64,000 nucleotides of DNA from NCBI GenBank assembly GCA_963748295.1, contig CAVVIH010000004.1, forward strand, positions 1 through 64,000, read 5' to 3'. Within the stretch, counting starts at the first letter, position 1, and every line of letters starts with the position of its first letter. Below, in pieces: positions 36,369-45,539 of this stretch. The notes below the pieces were generated by a model. It was not told the DNA's origin and did not search any database. It was given only the letters and a program-made list of their open reading frames with translations. This DNA comes from CAVVIH01 sp963748295 (GTDB lineage: Bacteria > Acidobacteriota > Vicinamibacteria > Vicinamibacterales > 2-12-FULL-66-21). The position numbers were made by a program, and so were the translations under genes.

Positions 36369-38684
36369 CTAGGGGACGGGCGATCGGGCCCTGACCTGTG
36401 CGTCGATCGCATTCAAGACCTCGTTCACCTGTGCGGCCGTTGTGGCTGCGGCCAGGCGCTTGGTGTAGGCGAAGCGCTGCTGTTGTGACAGCAGCGCCGC
36501 GGCACGCTGCAGCATGATGGCGGTCGCGGCGGACTCCGCGCGCTCGCGGACGCTCTTCTCGGCTGCGAGCTGGCGCATGATGGCCTGCTGCGCCGGGGTT
36601 CGTGCGCACGTCACGCAGAGACTGGCCCCCGCGCCCTTCTGCACGGCAGCGGTGCCGAAGACGGGCTCGCGCCCCTTTGCACCCAGCGCCGCGAAATAGG
36701 TGTCGGTGCCGAGCAGGTCGGACAGGATGAAAGATGCCTGCGGCGTCGCGAGCATCTCGAGCGCGCGCTCCGCGGTAATGTCAGACTTCACGTTTCCGGA
36801 CGCAATCGCCGCCAGCTCGCGAACCTGCCGATGCCCGGCGTTGACCAGCCGCTCGTAAGGCGGTGGATTCGGGCGGTCGAGTTTCTCCTGAACCTGCGGC
36901 GCCACCAGGTACCCTTCGGCAACGAGCTTCGCCGACAGCCTGCTGATGCTGTCTTGAATGGCCTCGCACAGTTGCAGGCCCATGACGCACTCGCTGATGT
37001 CCACGTCCGGGTTGTCTTTCTTGTACGTGTCGTAGTCGCTCGCGCCGGGCAGCGCGGAAAGGGCTTTGAGCTGGTAGTTGCCCGCCCACGGCGCCGACGC
37101 GGGAACGAGGTTGCACGTGCCCGCCTGTCTGGCCGCCAGCCAGGCGTCGCGCTGTTTGGAATTGACGCAGCTGATGTACTGCCGTCGGCAAGGCCCCACG
37201 CTCTCCGGGTCCGTGTAATAGGCGTGCTCGTCGCCGTTGTGCTCCACGTAATTGCGGCGGCAGTTCACCGCATCGAAATACTCCTGGCTGCTGGTTCCAT
37301 GAGCGCGCGCAAGCGCGGACAGATCGCCGCACACGGCGTCGACGCAGCCAATCCGATCGTCCCACTCATAGCAGGCCGCGCGGGCGGTCGCCTTCCAGGC
37401 CGTGCTGAACTTCGCATCGCAGAAGCTCCGCTCGCAGTCGGCGAGAGCCTCCTCCGAATCGAAGCCCGGTTCGTCGTCCAGCTGCCACTTGGAATCGAGC
37501 TGCGGCACCGTCGAGGACGTGCTCGTCAGGGTGGAGCAGTATTGCTGGAGATACGCATCGCCGTAGCCGGGCACGCAGCTCTTCTTCGTGGCCGTGAACG
37601 TCTGCGCCGCCTGCTGCCGCTCGGCCGGTGTGACCCCGCCGGCGACGACCTGGTTGGCCGCGATGCACCTGTCCCTGTTCCACTGATTCACCTGCGCGTT
37701 GCCCGGTTGGTACTGTTCATTGCACGCTTTCTTCCCGTTGGGCCAGACGTAGTCGACAGGGTTGCACACGTTCGTGCATCCCCAACGCGCGCCGAAGAAG
37801 TGATCGGCCTCGTAGTTGATGCCGCCAAAGTTCCAGTCAGGGTCCGAGTCGCGCTTTCCCACCGTGATCGGCCACTGGCTCTCCGGCGGTTTCTTGGCAA
37901 AGCCACCTTCGAGCTTGTCCCGACTCTTCCAGAAGACGTCGGACCGCTCGAATTCCGAGAGCAACGGCGCAAAACCGCACACATCGTTGCCGAAGTTCAC
38001 CGCAAGGAGCTCCGTGCTCGACGGACGCCGCCTGTAGGAATCGATGGCGTGATCGTAGTAGATCACCGTCCACGTATTGGCGTTCGAGTTGCCGAACTCG
38101 TCATCACACGATCCCCCGTTATCGCACTCGTCGTCGTCGATGTGCCCCTCCCAGTCGTGGACCGCCTCGTGAACCAGCACCGCACCGCGATAGGCTACCG
38201 ACTTCAGCCAGAACCCCAGGTGGATCGAGGTGGACCCGGCATCGTTCGTGGCAATCTTGTTTTCGCACGTCGTGTCGTAGCCGGAGCTGCTGTGCGGCTC
38301 GACATGGTCCCAGAGCCAATCAAACTTAGCCAGGTTGATCGACGTCGTGTTGTGCGCTTCGGTGATCATGTCGAGAATGACCGCCGAATTGATCATGCGT
38401 ACGACCAGGTTGTCTGCCCGACACTTGTTCGATCCGGACTCGGTCAGATCCGTCCACTCACTCTCGTCGCTCAGATTCAGTGCATTCCAGTAGGTACTCC
38501 AGCTCGATGGACACCACCGCTGGGCCACTTCCGCGTCCATCGTTCCGCTCGCGACGACCGCCACGCAGTCGACGCGCCCACGCGCGCGCGACGAGCCGCC
38601 ACCGACGGCGGCAACGGCGCCAACGATGCACACGAAGATCGCCGCAGGTCGCAGACGGGTGTCCGCCGAATTCCTGAAGCGCAT
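36369..38684 (-). CDS. Secreted Cys-rich protein with HExxH motif, putative metalloprotease
   Basis: A 771-residue protein with a signal-like N-terminus (RPAAIFVCIVGAVAAVGG). Residues 172-181 read HEAVHDWEGH: an HExxH zinc-binding/catalytic motif plus a third His five residues on, in the context RGAVLVHEAVHDWEGHID. An Asp/Cys-rich stretch follows (DDDECDNGGSCDDEFGNSN) that might bind calcium. Some 25 Cys occur across the chain (CTNVCNPVDYVW, CERSFCDAKF, CRRQYISCVN), implying disulfides and export. The C-terminal ~150 residues are helical and nearly Cys-free apart from CVTCARTPAQQ. I know no family with this whole layout. It starts 18 bp after the lipoprotein gene and is probably in an operon with it. 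Confidence 0.75.
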   Translation of the reverse strand: MRFRNSADTRLRPAAIFVCIVGAVAAVGGGSSRARGRVDCVAVVASGTMDAEVAQRWCPSSWSTYWNALNLSDESEWTDLTESGSNKCRADNLVVRMINSAVILDMITEAHNTTSINLAKFDWLWDHVEPHSSSGYDTTCENKIATNDAGSTSIHLGFWLKSVAYRGAVLVHEAVHDWEGHIDDDECDNGGSCDDEFGNSNANTWTVIYYDHAIDSYRRRPSSTELLAVNFGNDVCGFAPLLSEFERSDVFWKSRDKLEGGFAKKPPESQWPITVGKRDSDPDWNFGGINYEADHFFGARWGCTNVCNPVDYVWPNGKKACNEQYQPGNAQVNQWNRDRCIAANQVVAGGVTPAERQQAAQTFTATKKSCVPGYGDAYLQQYCSTLTSTSSTVPQLDSKWQLDDEPGFDSEEALADCERSFCDAKFSTAWKATARAACYEWDDRIGCVDAVCGDLSALARAHGTSSQEYFDAVNCRRNYVEHNGDEHAYYTDPESVGPCRRQYISCVNSKQRDAWLAARQAGTCNLVPASAPWAGNYQLKALSALPGASDYDTYKKDNPDVDISECVMGLQLCEAIQDSISRLSAKLVAEGYLVAPQVQEKLDRPNPPPYERLVNAGHRQVRELAAIASGNVKSDITAERALEMLATPQASFILSDLLGTDTYFAALGAKGREPVFGTAAVQKGAGASLCVTCARTPAQQAIMRQLAAEKSVRERAESAATAIMLQRAAALLSQQQRFAYTKRLAAATTAAQVNEVLNAIDAQVRARSPVP

Positions 38685-38702
38685 GTGCGTCGTCTTTCGT
38701 TG

Positions 38703-39407
38703 TCAGAACGTCTGGTGCGCCAGGTAACGGTCCGCGATCGGCAGGACGGCCGTCACCTCACGACGGGCGCGAAAACGGCTGGGACTAACGCTGTAGTACG
38801 CGGCAATCGCCTGACGACGGAGCTCGAGATTGCGGTCGGCACGCGCCACGACGCGCAGAATCTGCTCGCGCGCCGCACGATTGCCGGTTGCGGCGACGCG
38901 GCCGAGCTGCGCCAGTGCGACGGCTTGTTCGATGATCGGGATCCCTTCGAATTCCTCCGGCGTTGGCGGCGCGATCGCGACGTCGGCGAGTGTTGCCAAC
39001 GCCTCGGGTGTGGCGACGTCGGCGAGCAGCCACAGGAGCAGGTGCCGCTCGCGGTCGTGATTCGCTGGCGAGTCAAGGCGCTTCAGTTCGTTGCCGAGAA
39101 TGGCGGTGGCAATTCTCCCGTTCTCGCGCAGGGTGCGACGCGCCTCCGCAAGCGCGCTCGTGTTCCGGTCGTACTCCGCCTGGTCGTTCGGCGCGGCGAG
39201 GTAGCCGCGATACGCCGCCACCAGAGCCCGGGAAACAGGATCGCTCTGCCGCTCGAAACTGAAGAGCGAGCCCGGCGTGCTCGAGGCTTGCAGAACCTTT
39301 GATGACGGCGACGTAGCGCTGGCGGGCTGGGGCGGCTTGTGGCTGTGACATCCCAAAGCCGCGAGAAGGAGCAGCGCCACCGCGGAAAGAGAACGAGTGG
39401 GGAACAT
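38703..39407 (-). CDS. Hypothetical helical lipoprotein
   Basis: A protein of about 234 residues. The ATG at 39407 has GGAGGAGCCC upstream and yields a lipoprotein signal (SLSAVALLLLAALGC) with the lipobox Cys followed by HSHKPPQPASATSP linker. The mature part is alpha-helical (RALVAAYRGYLAAPNDQAEY, LLLWLLADVATPEALATLAD, GIPIIEQAVALAQLGRVAA), similar in style to HEAT-like repeats. It is the first gene of the likely operon with the HExxH protein and perhaps the DUF1036-like protein. Confidence 0.72.
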   Translation of the reverse strand: MFPTRSLSAVALLLLAALGCHSHKPPQPASATSPSSKVLQASSTPGSLFSFERQSDPVSRALVAAYRGYLAAPNDQAEYDRNTSALAEARRTLRENGRIATAILGNELKRLDSPANHDRERHLLLWLLADVATPEALATLADVAIAPPTPEEFEGIPIIEQAVALAQLGRVAATGNRAAREQILRVVARADRNLELRRQAIAAYYSVSPSRFRARREVTAVLPIADRYLAHQTF

Positions 39408-39533
39408 GGGCTCCTCCCCTACGGATGAACGCCGCGCGTGGTCCCCGCAGCTTGATTTCGGCGCCGCTTGTACCACCACGGACATCTCAGGTCAAGCTGG
39501 TGTGTTATTGAAAGACGCCCAAATGAGAGTCCA

Positions 39534-39589
39534 ATTGCAATAGGCCGCAACTGCTTTCCATTCGAATCAGGAACGGAGATTCGTGATGC
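39534..39589 (+). repeat. Dispersed leader repeat C, copy 1
   Basis: A 56-nt stretch that aligns without gaps to 54355-54410 with about eight differences. It ends with GGAACGGAGATTC and a start codon, so both copies look like a shared 5' leader with a ribosome site. The ORF after this copy, beginning MLHMQEGIGFRPLAVTLDVN at 39586, is only 36 codons and is probably a remnant. A neighbouring frame ends GALADGIFGARFLF at 39755. Confidence 0.6.
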
Positions 39590-39756
39590 TTCACATGCAG
39601 GAAGGGATCGGCTTCAGGCCTCTCGCCGTCACTCTCGACGTCAATCCCGACGCGCTCACGCGGCAGGGCGGCTTCCCTGTGTGCGCGGTTTCCTGATCGG
39701 CGCTCCGATCGGAGCGCTGGCCGACGGCATCTTCGGTGCGAGGTTCCTGTTCTAGG

Positions 39757-40533
39757 TTACCGAGCTGACCCTGGCACCGTCGCCGAGTTGTCACGCGGAC
39801 CGTGACAGCAGGGATAGGCCATCTGCTCGTCGCCCGCCGGGCGTCCGGCAGGCGTGAGGTCGAACAGGGTCCAGAGTGGTTCGACCGTCCCGAGGTGGCG
39901 CGGATCCTGGCCGGAATCTGGCAGCTCGTGAATCAATTCGCTGGCCCAGTGCAACCTCACGACGCCATCGGGCCAGCGTTTGAACACGGTCAGGATCGGC
40001 ACCGGCTCGCCATCCGGACCGTCGCCGCCGTAGTCGCGGCGGAACGTGTTGTTCGCCCCCGAGAGCAACCGCGTATGCTTCCAGCCCTTGTCGCGCGCGA
40101 AGGCGGCGACCCGTGCGATCGGCGCTCGTGCCACGACGACGAGATTGCCGCCTAAGCCCTCGAAATGCGGCATCGTGCCGTCCCACATGTCGATGAGCGC
40201 CGTGCAGGACGGGCACGGACCCTCGGCGAGCGGCACGTTCGCCAGGGCTCCCGAGGTCGGGCCGGCGCGCTCGTCCCCGGAGTGTCGCGGGAACATGTAG
40301 TGATACATCATCAGCGTGTCGCCGCCGCGAAAGAGCTCTGACATGCGGATGACCGTCGCGGCGCCTTCTGCACCGGCGGCGTCGAATACGTAGTCTTCGG
40401 GCACTTCGCCTCCGGGCGGCAGGGCTCGAAGCTGAACGGCGACCGCCTCCATCTGGCGGCGCAACGCGATTTCGCTCGCGAGGAGGGCATCACGGGCGGC
40501 CCGGTATTCCGGCGTCTCGTTTGGAAAGTTCAT
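39757..40533 (-). CDS. DUF899-family thioredoxin-like protein
   Basis: A protein of about 258 residues starting at the ATG at 40533 (MNFPNETPEYRAARDALLAS). DUF899 features are LALRRQMEAVAVQLRALPPG-like text, YVFDA, LFRGGDTLMMYHYMFPRH and GPCPSCTALIDMWDG. The last has a CxxC-like Cys-Pro-Ser-Cys in the thioredoxin-fold position. It is presumably a cytosolic redox-related protein, but the reaction is not established. A second, more divergent DUF899 gene is at 50058-50882. Confidence 0.88.
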   Translation of the reverse strand: MNFPNETPEYRAARDALLASEIALRRQMEAVAVQLRALPPGGEVPEDYVFDAAGAEGAATVIRMSELFRGGDTLMMYHYMFPRHSGDERAGPTSGALANVPLAEGPCPSCTALIDMWDGTMPHFEGLGGNLVVVARAPIARVAAFARDKGWKHTRLLSGANNTFRRDYGGDGPDGEPVPILTVFKRWPDGVVRLHWASELIHELPDSGQDPRHLGTVEPLWTLFDLTPAGRPAGDEQMAYPCCHGPRDNSATVPGSAR

Positions 40534-40609
40534 GCTCACATCAGACTCCCTGGTCCTAGGTGATACGGACACCATCTTCCGCTTGTTCGAAGAGGGAGTC
40601 GGAGAGATC

Positions 40610-40645
40610 TTACGAATCCTTGACACTCCTTAACGAGTCCGTAAC
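40610..40645. promoter_or_regulatory. Direct-repeat candidate response-regulator box upstream of the kinase operon
   Basis: TTACGAATCCTTGAC (40610-40624) and TTAACGAGTCCGTAAC (40630-40645) are imperfect direct repeats about two helical turns apart, some 60-90 bp before the histidine kinase start. OmpR/PhoB-type regulators bind such paired repeats, so the cognate regulator at 42458 may autoregulate here. This is inference. Confidence 0.35.
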
Positions 40646-40701
40646 AAAGCCTCACACGCACTGGGTTACGCTGAGGGCATTCGGGAGCCAGGGAGGACGG
40701 C

Positions 40702-42461
40702 ATGGAGCCCAGCGGCGAGCGCACCCGCAAAAGCTATCGGCTGAGAAAGTTCTGGAGCGGCCACAATCGAATCCGGCTCATGCTGACGCTGGCGCTGGCG
40801 GTCATGCTGCCCGCGGCGGCGCTCATCTACCTCAACTTCTACCACCTGAAATCCATCGAGCGCGACAAGGTGCTGGAGGGCGCGATCCTCGGCGACTTCC
40901 ACTACATGCTCGCCATTTCCGAGAAGCAGATCAATCAAAAGGCCTACAAGATGACGGAAGAGGCGCGGGCGCTCTTTCCGTCGCCGGCCGCTGACAGCCA
41001 GTCGGACATAGGGAAAAAGCTCGACGACATCCTGTCGAAGCGCCCGTGGCTGGCGCATGCGTATCTCTTCGACGCGAAGGAAGGATTCGTGCTTCGGTCG
41101 CAGCCGCAGCGGTTGAGCGATCCGCATTTTCGCGAAGAACACCAGCGCGTCGGCAAGATGCTCAGCGGCTGGTTCGGCATGGAAGCCAAGGGGATGCTGG
41201 AACAGGCCCATGCGAGGGCTCGGGGGATCATCTGGTACCGGAGCTGCTGAAAAGCGCCGACGGGTATGGCTTCAGGACGAGCGCACTTTTCTCGTTGCCG
41301 CAGCTCCCGAAGGACCGGGTGGCGCTGGGCGGGCTCAGCTTCGAACCGGACTACCTGAAGCAGACGTTCTTCCCCAGCATGCTCAAGGAGCTCATCGCCT
41401 ACAAGCTGGGTGAGGAAGGTGGAAATCCGCTCGCCATGATCGTCTATCCCGCGGACTCCGACGGCCATGCGGGCTCGTCGCCTTCAGGCGGGCATGCGGA
41501 GGGCCTCATCGCCGCGTCGACCGGGTGGACAGAGGGTGAGCCCGAGGTATCTCGTAATCTCGACGATGTGTTCCGCGGGCTGGCGCTGGGGATCAAGTTC
41601 CAGGGCACGAGTGTGGCCGACAAGGTGCGGGGCTGGGTCCACAACAGCTTTCTCATTCTCGGGATTTTCTCGCTGCTGCTGGTCGGCGGCCTCGTGCTGA
41701 CCTATCGCAGCGTCAGCAAGGAAGTCGCGCTGGCCCGCCTCAAGTCCGACTTCGTCTCGAACGTCTCGCATGAATTGCGCACGCCGCTCGCGCTCATCCG
41801 CCTCTACGCGGAAACGCTCGAACTGGGGCGCATCCAGGGGGAGGCCAAGGTGGAGGAGTACTACCGCATCATCCGCACGGAGAGTGAGCGGCTCACCGCG
41901 TTAATCAACAACATCCTCGACTTCTCGCGCATCGAGGCCGGGCGGAAGGAGTACGACTTCAGGCAAACCGACCTCGCGGAGCTCGTGAGCAACACGTTGG
42001 ATACTTACCGCGCGCAGATTCATGAGCACGGCTTCACGCTGGAGCACAGCATCGACTGGAGCATCCCGCCGGTGCAAGTGGACCAGGAAGCTATCGCGCG
42101 TTCGCTCGTCAACCTCGTGAACAACGCCCTGAAATACTCGGATACCGAGAAGTTCCTCTGTGTGAAGCTGTACCGCGCCGACGGCGTGCTGAAGCTCGAA
42201 GTCGTGGATCACGGCATCGGCATCGCGCGGAACGAGCAGGCGAAAGTCTTCGAGAAGTTCTACCGCGCCGGCAACCCGCTGGTGCACAACACGAAGGGAA
42301 GCGGCCTTGGCCTGTCGCTGGTCCGCCACATTGCACACGCCCACGGCGGCGAGGTGGAAGTGGAAAGCACACCGGGGAAGGGCAGCAAGTTCACGCTGAC
42401 GCTCCCCCTCGAGCGCGACATCCAGCAGCCGGCCAATGACGCAGTGAGGATGGCGGGATGA
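40702..42461 (+). CDS. Sensor histidine kinase, PhoR-like (one frameshift)
   Basis: From ATG 40702 (GGGAGGACGGC upstream) the protein has a first membrane helix (MLTLALAVMLPAAALIYLNF) and an extracytoplasmic sensor region. At a GGGGG run near 41224 one base is missing; adding it joins the next frame (GDHLVPELLKSADGYGF). That frame carries the second membrane helix (LILGIFSLLLVGGLVLTY), HisKA with FVSNVSHELRTPLALIRLYA, and HATPase boxes NLVNNALKYSD, DHGIGIA and GSGLGLSLVRHIAHAHGG. Joined length is about 587 residues. Its stop overlaps the response-regulator start by 4 bp. Confidence 0.9.
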
Positions 42462-43195
42462 AGACGACACGAAACGGTGCCCCGTTGAGCCTCGCCGGAG
42501 GCCCGGCGGTCAGACGGACGCGCATTCTGATCGTCGAGGACGAACCCGCGATGGTGGCTGGCCTGCGTGACAACTTCGAATACGAGGGTTATGAGGTCAT
42601 CAGCGCCGATGACGGCGTGTCGGGCCTCGAGCGTGCCCTTGCCGACGATCCCGATCTCGTCGTGTTGGACGTCATGATGCCGCGCATGAGCGGTCTCGAA
42701 GTCTGCAAGCAGGTCAAAGCGAAGCGGCCGTCGATCCCGATCATCATGCTGACTGCCAGAGGGCAGGAGATCGACAAGGTCGTCGGGCTGGAGCTGGGCG
42801 CCGACGATTACGTGACCAAGCCGTTCTCGATCCGCGAGCTGATGGCGCGAATCAAAGCCGTGCTCCGGCGAGTGCCTCCGCAGGCGCCGATTCCCGACGT
42901 GTTTCGCTTCGGTGATGTTGAAGTCAACATCCGCGGCAACGAAGTGCGACGCGCTGGCACGATCGTCGAGCTGGCGACGAAGGAGTTCGCGCTGCTGGCG
43001 TACTTCATCGCCCATCCCGGGGAGACACTCAGCCGCGATCGCCTGCTCGATGCGGTCTGGGGCTATCAGAACTACCCAAATACGCGAACCGTGGACACAC
43101 ACATCGTTCACCTCAGGCAGAAGCTGGAACCGCATCCCGAGGAACCGCGCTTCTTCGTGACGGTACACGGCACCGGCTACAAGTTCATGGAATGA
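42458..43195 (+). CDS. OmpR/PhoB-family response regulator
   Basis: A 245-residue transcriptional regulator. The receiver domain begins TRILIVEDEPAMVAGLRDNF, with the phosphoacceptor Asp in DLVVLDVMMPRMSGLEV and Lys in YVTKPF. The C-terminal winged helix reads GTIVELATKEFALLAYFIAH, then WGYQNYPNTRTVDTHIVHLR. It overlaps the kinase gene by ATGA and the phosphatase gene by ATGA, so all three are translationally coupled. Confidence 0.95.
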   Translation: MKTTRNGAPLSLAGGPAVRRTRILIVEDEPAMVAGLRDNFEYEGYEVISADDGVSGLERALADDPDLVVLDVMMPRMSGLEVCKQVKAKRPSIPIIMLTARGQEIDKVVGLELGADDYVTKPFSIRELMARIKAVLRRVPPQAPIPDVFRFGDVEVNIRGNEVRRAGTIVELATKEFALLAYFIAHPGETLSRDRLLDAVWGYQNYPNTRTVDTHIVHLRQKLEPHPEEPRFFVTVHGTGYKFME

Positions 43196-44058
43196 GGGCT
43201 GTTCCAATGGGTCGGTCAGGAGCGCTTGCGTGGCGTCCGGGCGGTATTCCGATCTCACCGCCGCGCGTCAATGTGTCCCGCCGGACGCGCCGCCGGGAGC
43301 TGATGTCGAAGTTCGCGACACTCGAGAAAGAGTATGGCGATCTTCACAGCGCGCTCTTCGAGGCCGCGCAGGTCCACCGGCGCCTCTGCGCCCCGCGCCT
43401 GGTGCGGTGCGGTGACTTCGAGATTGCGAGCGAGATCTTTGCCGTGCGCTACCTTCCGGGTGACTTCTTCACCGTCGAGGAGGCGAGCGGCGGGCTGATT
43501 CTGGCGCTGGGCGACGTCTGCGGCAAAGGACTGGCGGCGGGCATGTGGACCCCGTGCCTCGTCGGCCTGGTCCGGGTGCACGCAGCCGTGACGTCGGAGC
43601 CGCACGCGATCGTGGCCGGCGTCAATCGCGAGTTCTGCCGGATGCACGCGCCGCTGACCAGCGTCTTCATGGCGCGCCTCGACCCGGCGAGCGGGATGCT
43701 GGATTACTGCAGTGCCGGACATCCTCCAGCCCTGCTCCTGCGGGCGAGCGGACAGCTGGAGTCGCTTTCGGAAGGGGGCATGCTGCTCGGCATGGCCGCC
43801 GACGCACCCTTCAGGACGGGACGTGTCGAACTGGGCGCCGGTGACATCCTGCTGGCCTACTCCGACGGCGTGATCGAGTCGCGCGACAACGCAGATCAGG
43901 AATTCGGGGACGAGCGCCTCGAGTCAGAACTGCGGCTCGCTCGGACCGGTTCCGCCGATCGTGTGCTCTTTTCCATCCTGGCGGCCGTCCAGGACTTCGC
44001 TGCCCCTCACCCGTTGACCGACGACACCTCACTCGTCGTCGTGCGTCAGAGCGATTAA
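43192..44058 (+). CDS. PP2C/SpoIIE-type serine phosphatase
   Basis: A 288-residue protein phosphatase. After ~60 residues of linker, the SpoIIE core shows DFFTVEEASGGLILALGDVC and GKGLAAGMWTP (metal-binding Asp and Gly). DYCSAGHPPALLLR, YSDGVIESRDN and DDTSLVVVR carry the remaining metal ligands. It has no receiver or sensor domain of its own. Its overlap with the response-regulator gene indicates that it works with the same signal pathway, perhaps dephosphorylating an anti-sigma antagonist; no such gene is adjacent. Confidence 0.92.
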   Translation: MRAVPMGRSGALAWRPGGIPISPPRVNVSRRTRRRELMSKFATLEKEYGDLHSALFEAAQVHRRLCAPRLVRCGDFEIASEIFAVRYLPGDFFTVEEASGGLILALGDVCGKGLAAGMWTPCLVGLVRVHAAVTSEPHAIVAGVNREFCRMHAPLTSVFMARLDPASGMLDYCSAGHPPALLLRASGQLESLSEGGMLLGMAADAPFRTGRVELGAGDILLAYSDGVIESRDNADQEFGDERLESELRLARTGSADRVLFSILAAVQDFAAPHPLTDDTSLVVVRQSD

Positions 44059-44131
44059 CCGATTCCCGCCTCACCATCGGCTGCTTGCCGATGATCGATC
44101 GCGCTTTGTACGCGCGTCAGATCTCAGGAAC

Positions 44132-44151
44132 CTTCCGCCTAAAGGCGGAAG
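44132..44151. repeat. Dispersed hairpin repeat B, copy 1
   Basis: CTTCCGCCT-AA-AGGCGGAAG has perfect 9-bp arms. It is followed by CCACAAGAG and matches 63865-63884 including the flank (C[C/T]ACAAGAG). It lies 74 bp after the phosphatase stop and may act as a transcription terminator as well as being a repeat family member. Confidence 0.75.
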
Positions 44152-44216
44152 CCACAAGAGCCCGTGGTGCGTGTGCGCCGCGATACCTTCGGAGATGATG
44201 CGAGAGGAGTAACACG

Positions 44217-44621
44217 ATGCTCACAGATTCGCCCGTGGCGACGCGGCTTCCAGTAAAGGACCTCGAGCGGGCCAGGCGTTTCTACTCGGAGAAGCTCGGG
44301 CTGGAGCCAGTCGAGCAGAGGCCTGGCGGCCTTCGCTACCGCTGCGGCGGCGCGTACTTTGCACTGTTCGAGTCGGCGGGAGCCGCATCTGGTAGCCACA
44401 CGCAGATGGGATGGGAGGTCGCTGACATCGAGACCACTGTCGCGGCACTGAGAGCGCGTGGGGTGGTCTTCGAGGAATACGACCTGCCCGGTCTCAAGAC
44501 GGTGAATGGCATCGCGGAGATCGAAGGGAACTATCCAAGCAAAGGTGTCGGCGAGAGGGGCGCCTGGTTCAGAGACAGCGAGGGGAACCTGCTTGGCATC
44601 GGTGAGCCGATACGGGCATGA
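44217..44621 (+). CDS. VOC (glyoxalase/bleomycin-resistance) family protein
   Basis: A 134-residue protein of the vicinal oxygen chelate fold, starting at the ATG at 44217 with AGAGGAG seven bases upstream. It begins with ATRLPVKDLERARRFYSEKL, followed by GGLRYRCGGAYFALFES. The second beta-alpha-beta unit contains HTQMGWEVADIETTVAALRA, and the C-terminus GERGAWFRDSEGNLLGI carries the second metal-binding Glu/His region. It overlaps the arginase-like gene by 4 bp, suggesting co-expression. The substrate is unknown. Confidence 0.88.
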   Translation: MLTDSPVATRLPVKDLERARRFYSEKLGLEPVEQRPGGLRYRCGGAYFALFESAGAASGSHTQMGWEVADIETTVAALRARGVVFEEYDLPGLKTVNGIAEIEGNYPSKGVGERGAWFRDSEGNLLGIGEPIRA

Positions 44622-45539
44622 ATGGAACGATCCGCCAGCGTCGTTACGCCATCATCGAAGCGCCGTCCGTGCTTGGCCTGAAGCCGACGGGAGTCGATCG
44701 TCTGCCGCAGGCGCTGCTCGAGAACGGGTTGGCGGACCGCCTGGGCGCGAGGCATGCCGGCCGCGTCGAGCCGCTGCCATATAGCAACGAGCGTGACGCG
44801 GCGACCGCTACGCTCAACGCACGTGCGATCGCAGACTGGAGTCCGCGACTGGCCGATGCGATCGGTCGCGTGCTTGACGCTGGTGAGTTTCCGCTGGTTC
44901 TGGGCGGCGATTGTTCGATTCTTCTCGGCGCCATGCTCGCGCTCAAACGGCGCGGCCGGTTCGGCCTCCTGTTCGTCGATGGACACGCCGACTTCTACCA
45001 ACCGGCGGCGAATCCAAACGGCGAGGCGGCCTCGATGGATCTCGCCTTCGCAACCGGGTACGGTCCTGCGCTGCTGACAGACCTCGAACAACGCGGTCCG
45101 CTGGTCCGTCCGGCGGACACGGTGGCGTTCGGATTTCGCGACGCCGATGAACAGCGTCAGTACCGGCAGCCAACCGCTGGCGGCCGACATCCTGGCCCTC
45201 GACTTGACGACGGTCAGGCAGCTGGGCGTCGAGAGGGCGATGCAAGCGGCACTCGACCGATTGACCAGGCCGGAGCTCGAAGGCTTCTTCATCCATCTGG
45301 ATGCCGATTGCCTCGACGACCGCATCATGCCTGCCGTCGATTACCGCTTGCCGGATGGTTTCAGCTGGAACGACGTCAGCTCGATCTTGAGGGTCGCGGT
45401 AGCGACTGGGCGGGCCGTTGGACTCGAGGTCACCATCTACAACCCGGCGCTCGACGAGGACGGGAGGGCCGGACGCGAGCTCACGAACGTCCTGGCGGCG
45501 GCGCTTGGAGCATCCGCGCCGCAGCGGCGAGCGCCTTGA
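44618..45539 (+). CDS. Arginase/agmatinase/formiminoglutamase family hydrolase (one frameshift)
   Basis: A ureohydrolase-fold enzyme of about 307 residues when joined. Metal-binding elements are present in order: LGGDCSILLG, LLFVDGHADFYQP (DxHxD) and, after a frame change near 45160, HLDADCLDDRIMPAVD (DxD). The first frame ends in VAFGFRDADEQRQY and the second resumes with GSQPLAADILALDLTTVRQL. The histidine of the first GGDHS motif is replaced by Cys (GGDCS), also seen in some formimidoylglutamase-like members. The stop is at 45539, within the converging MocR gene, giving a 59-bp antisense overlap. Confidence 0.82.

Noticed and set aside
36831..39302. Plus-strand open frame of 823 codons
   Set aside because: It is antisense to the HExxH protein and lipoprotein genes, which have a signal peptide, lipobox and ribosome sites; no motif is seen in the plus-strand frame.
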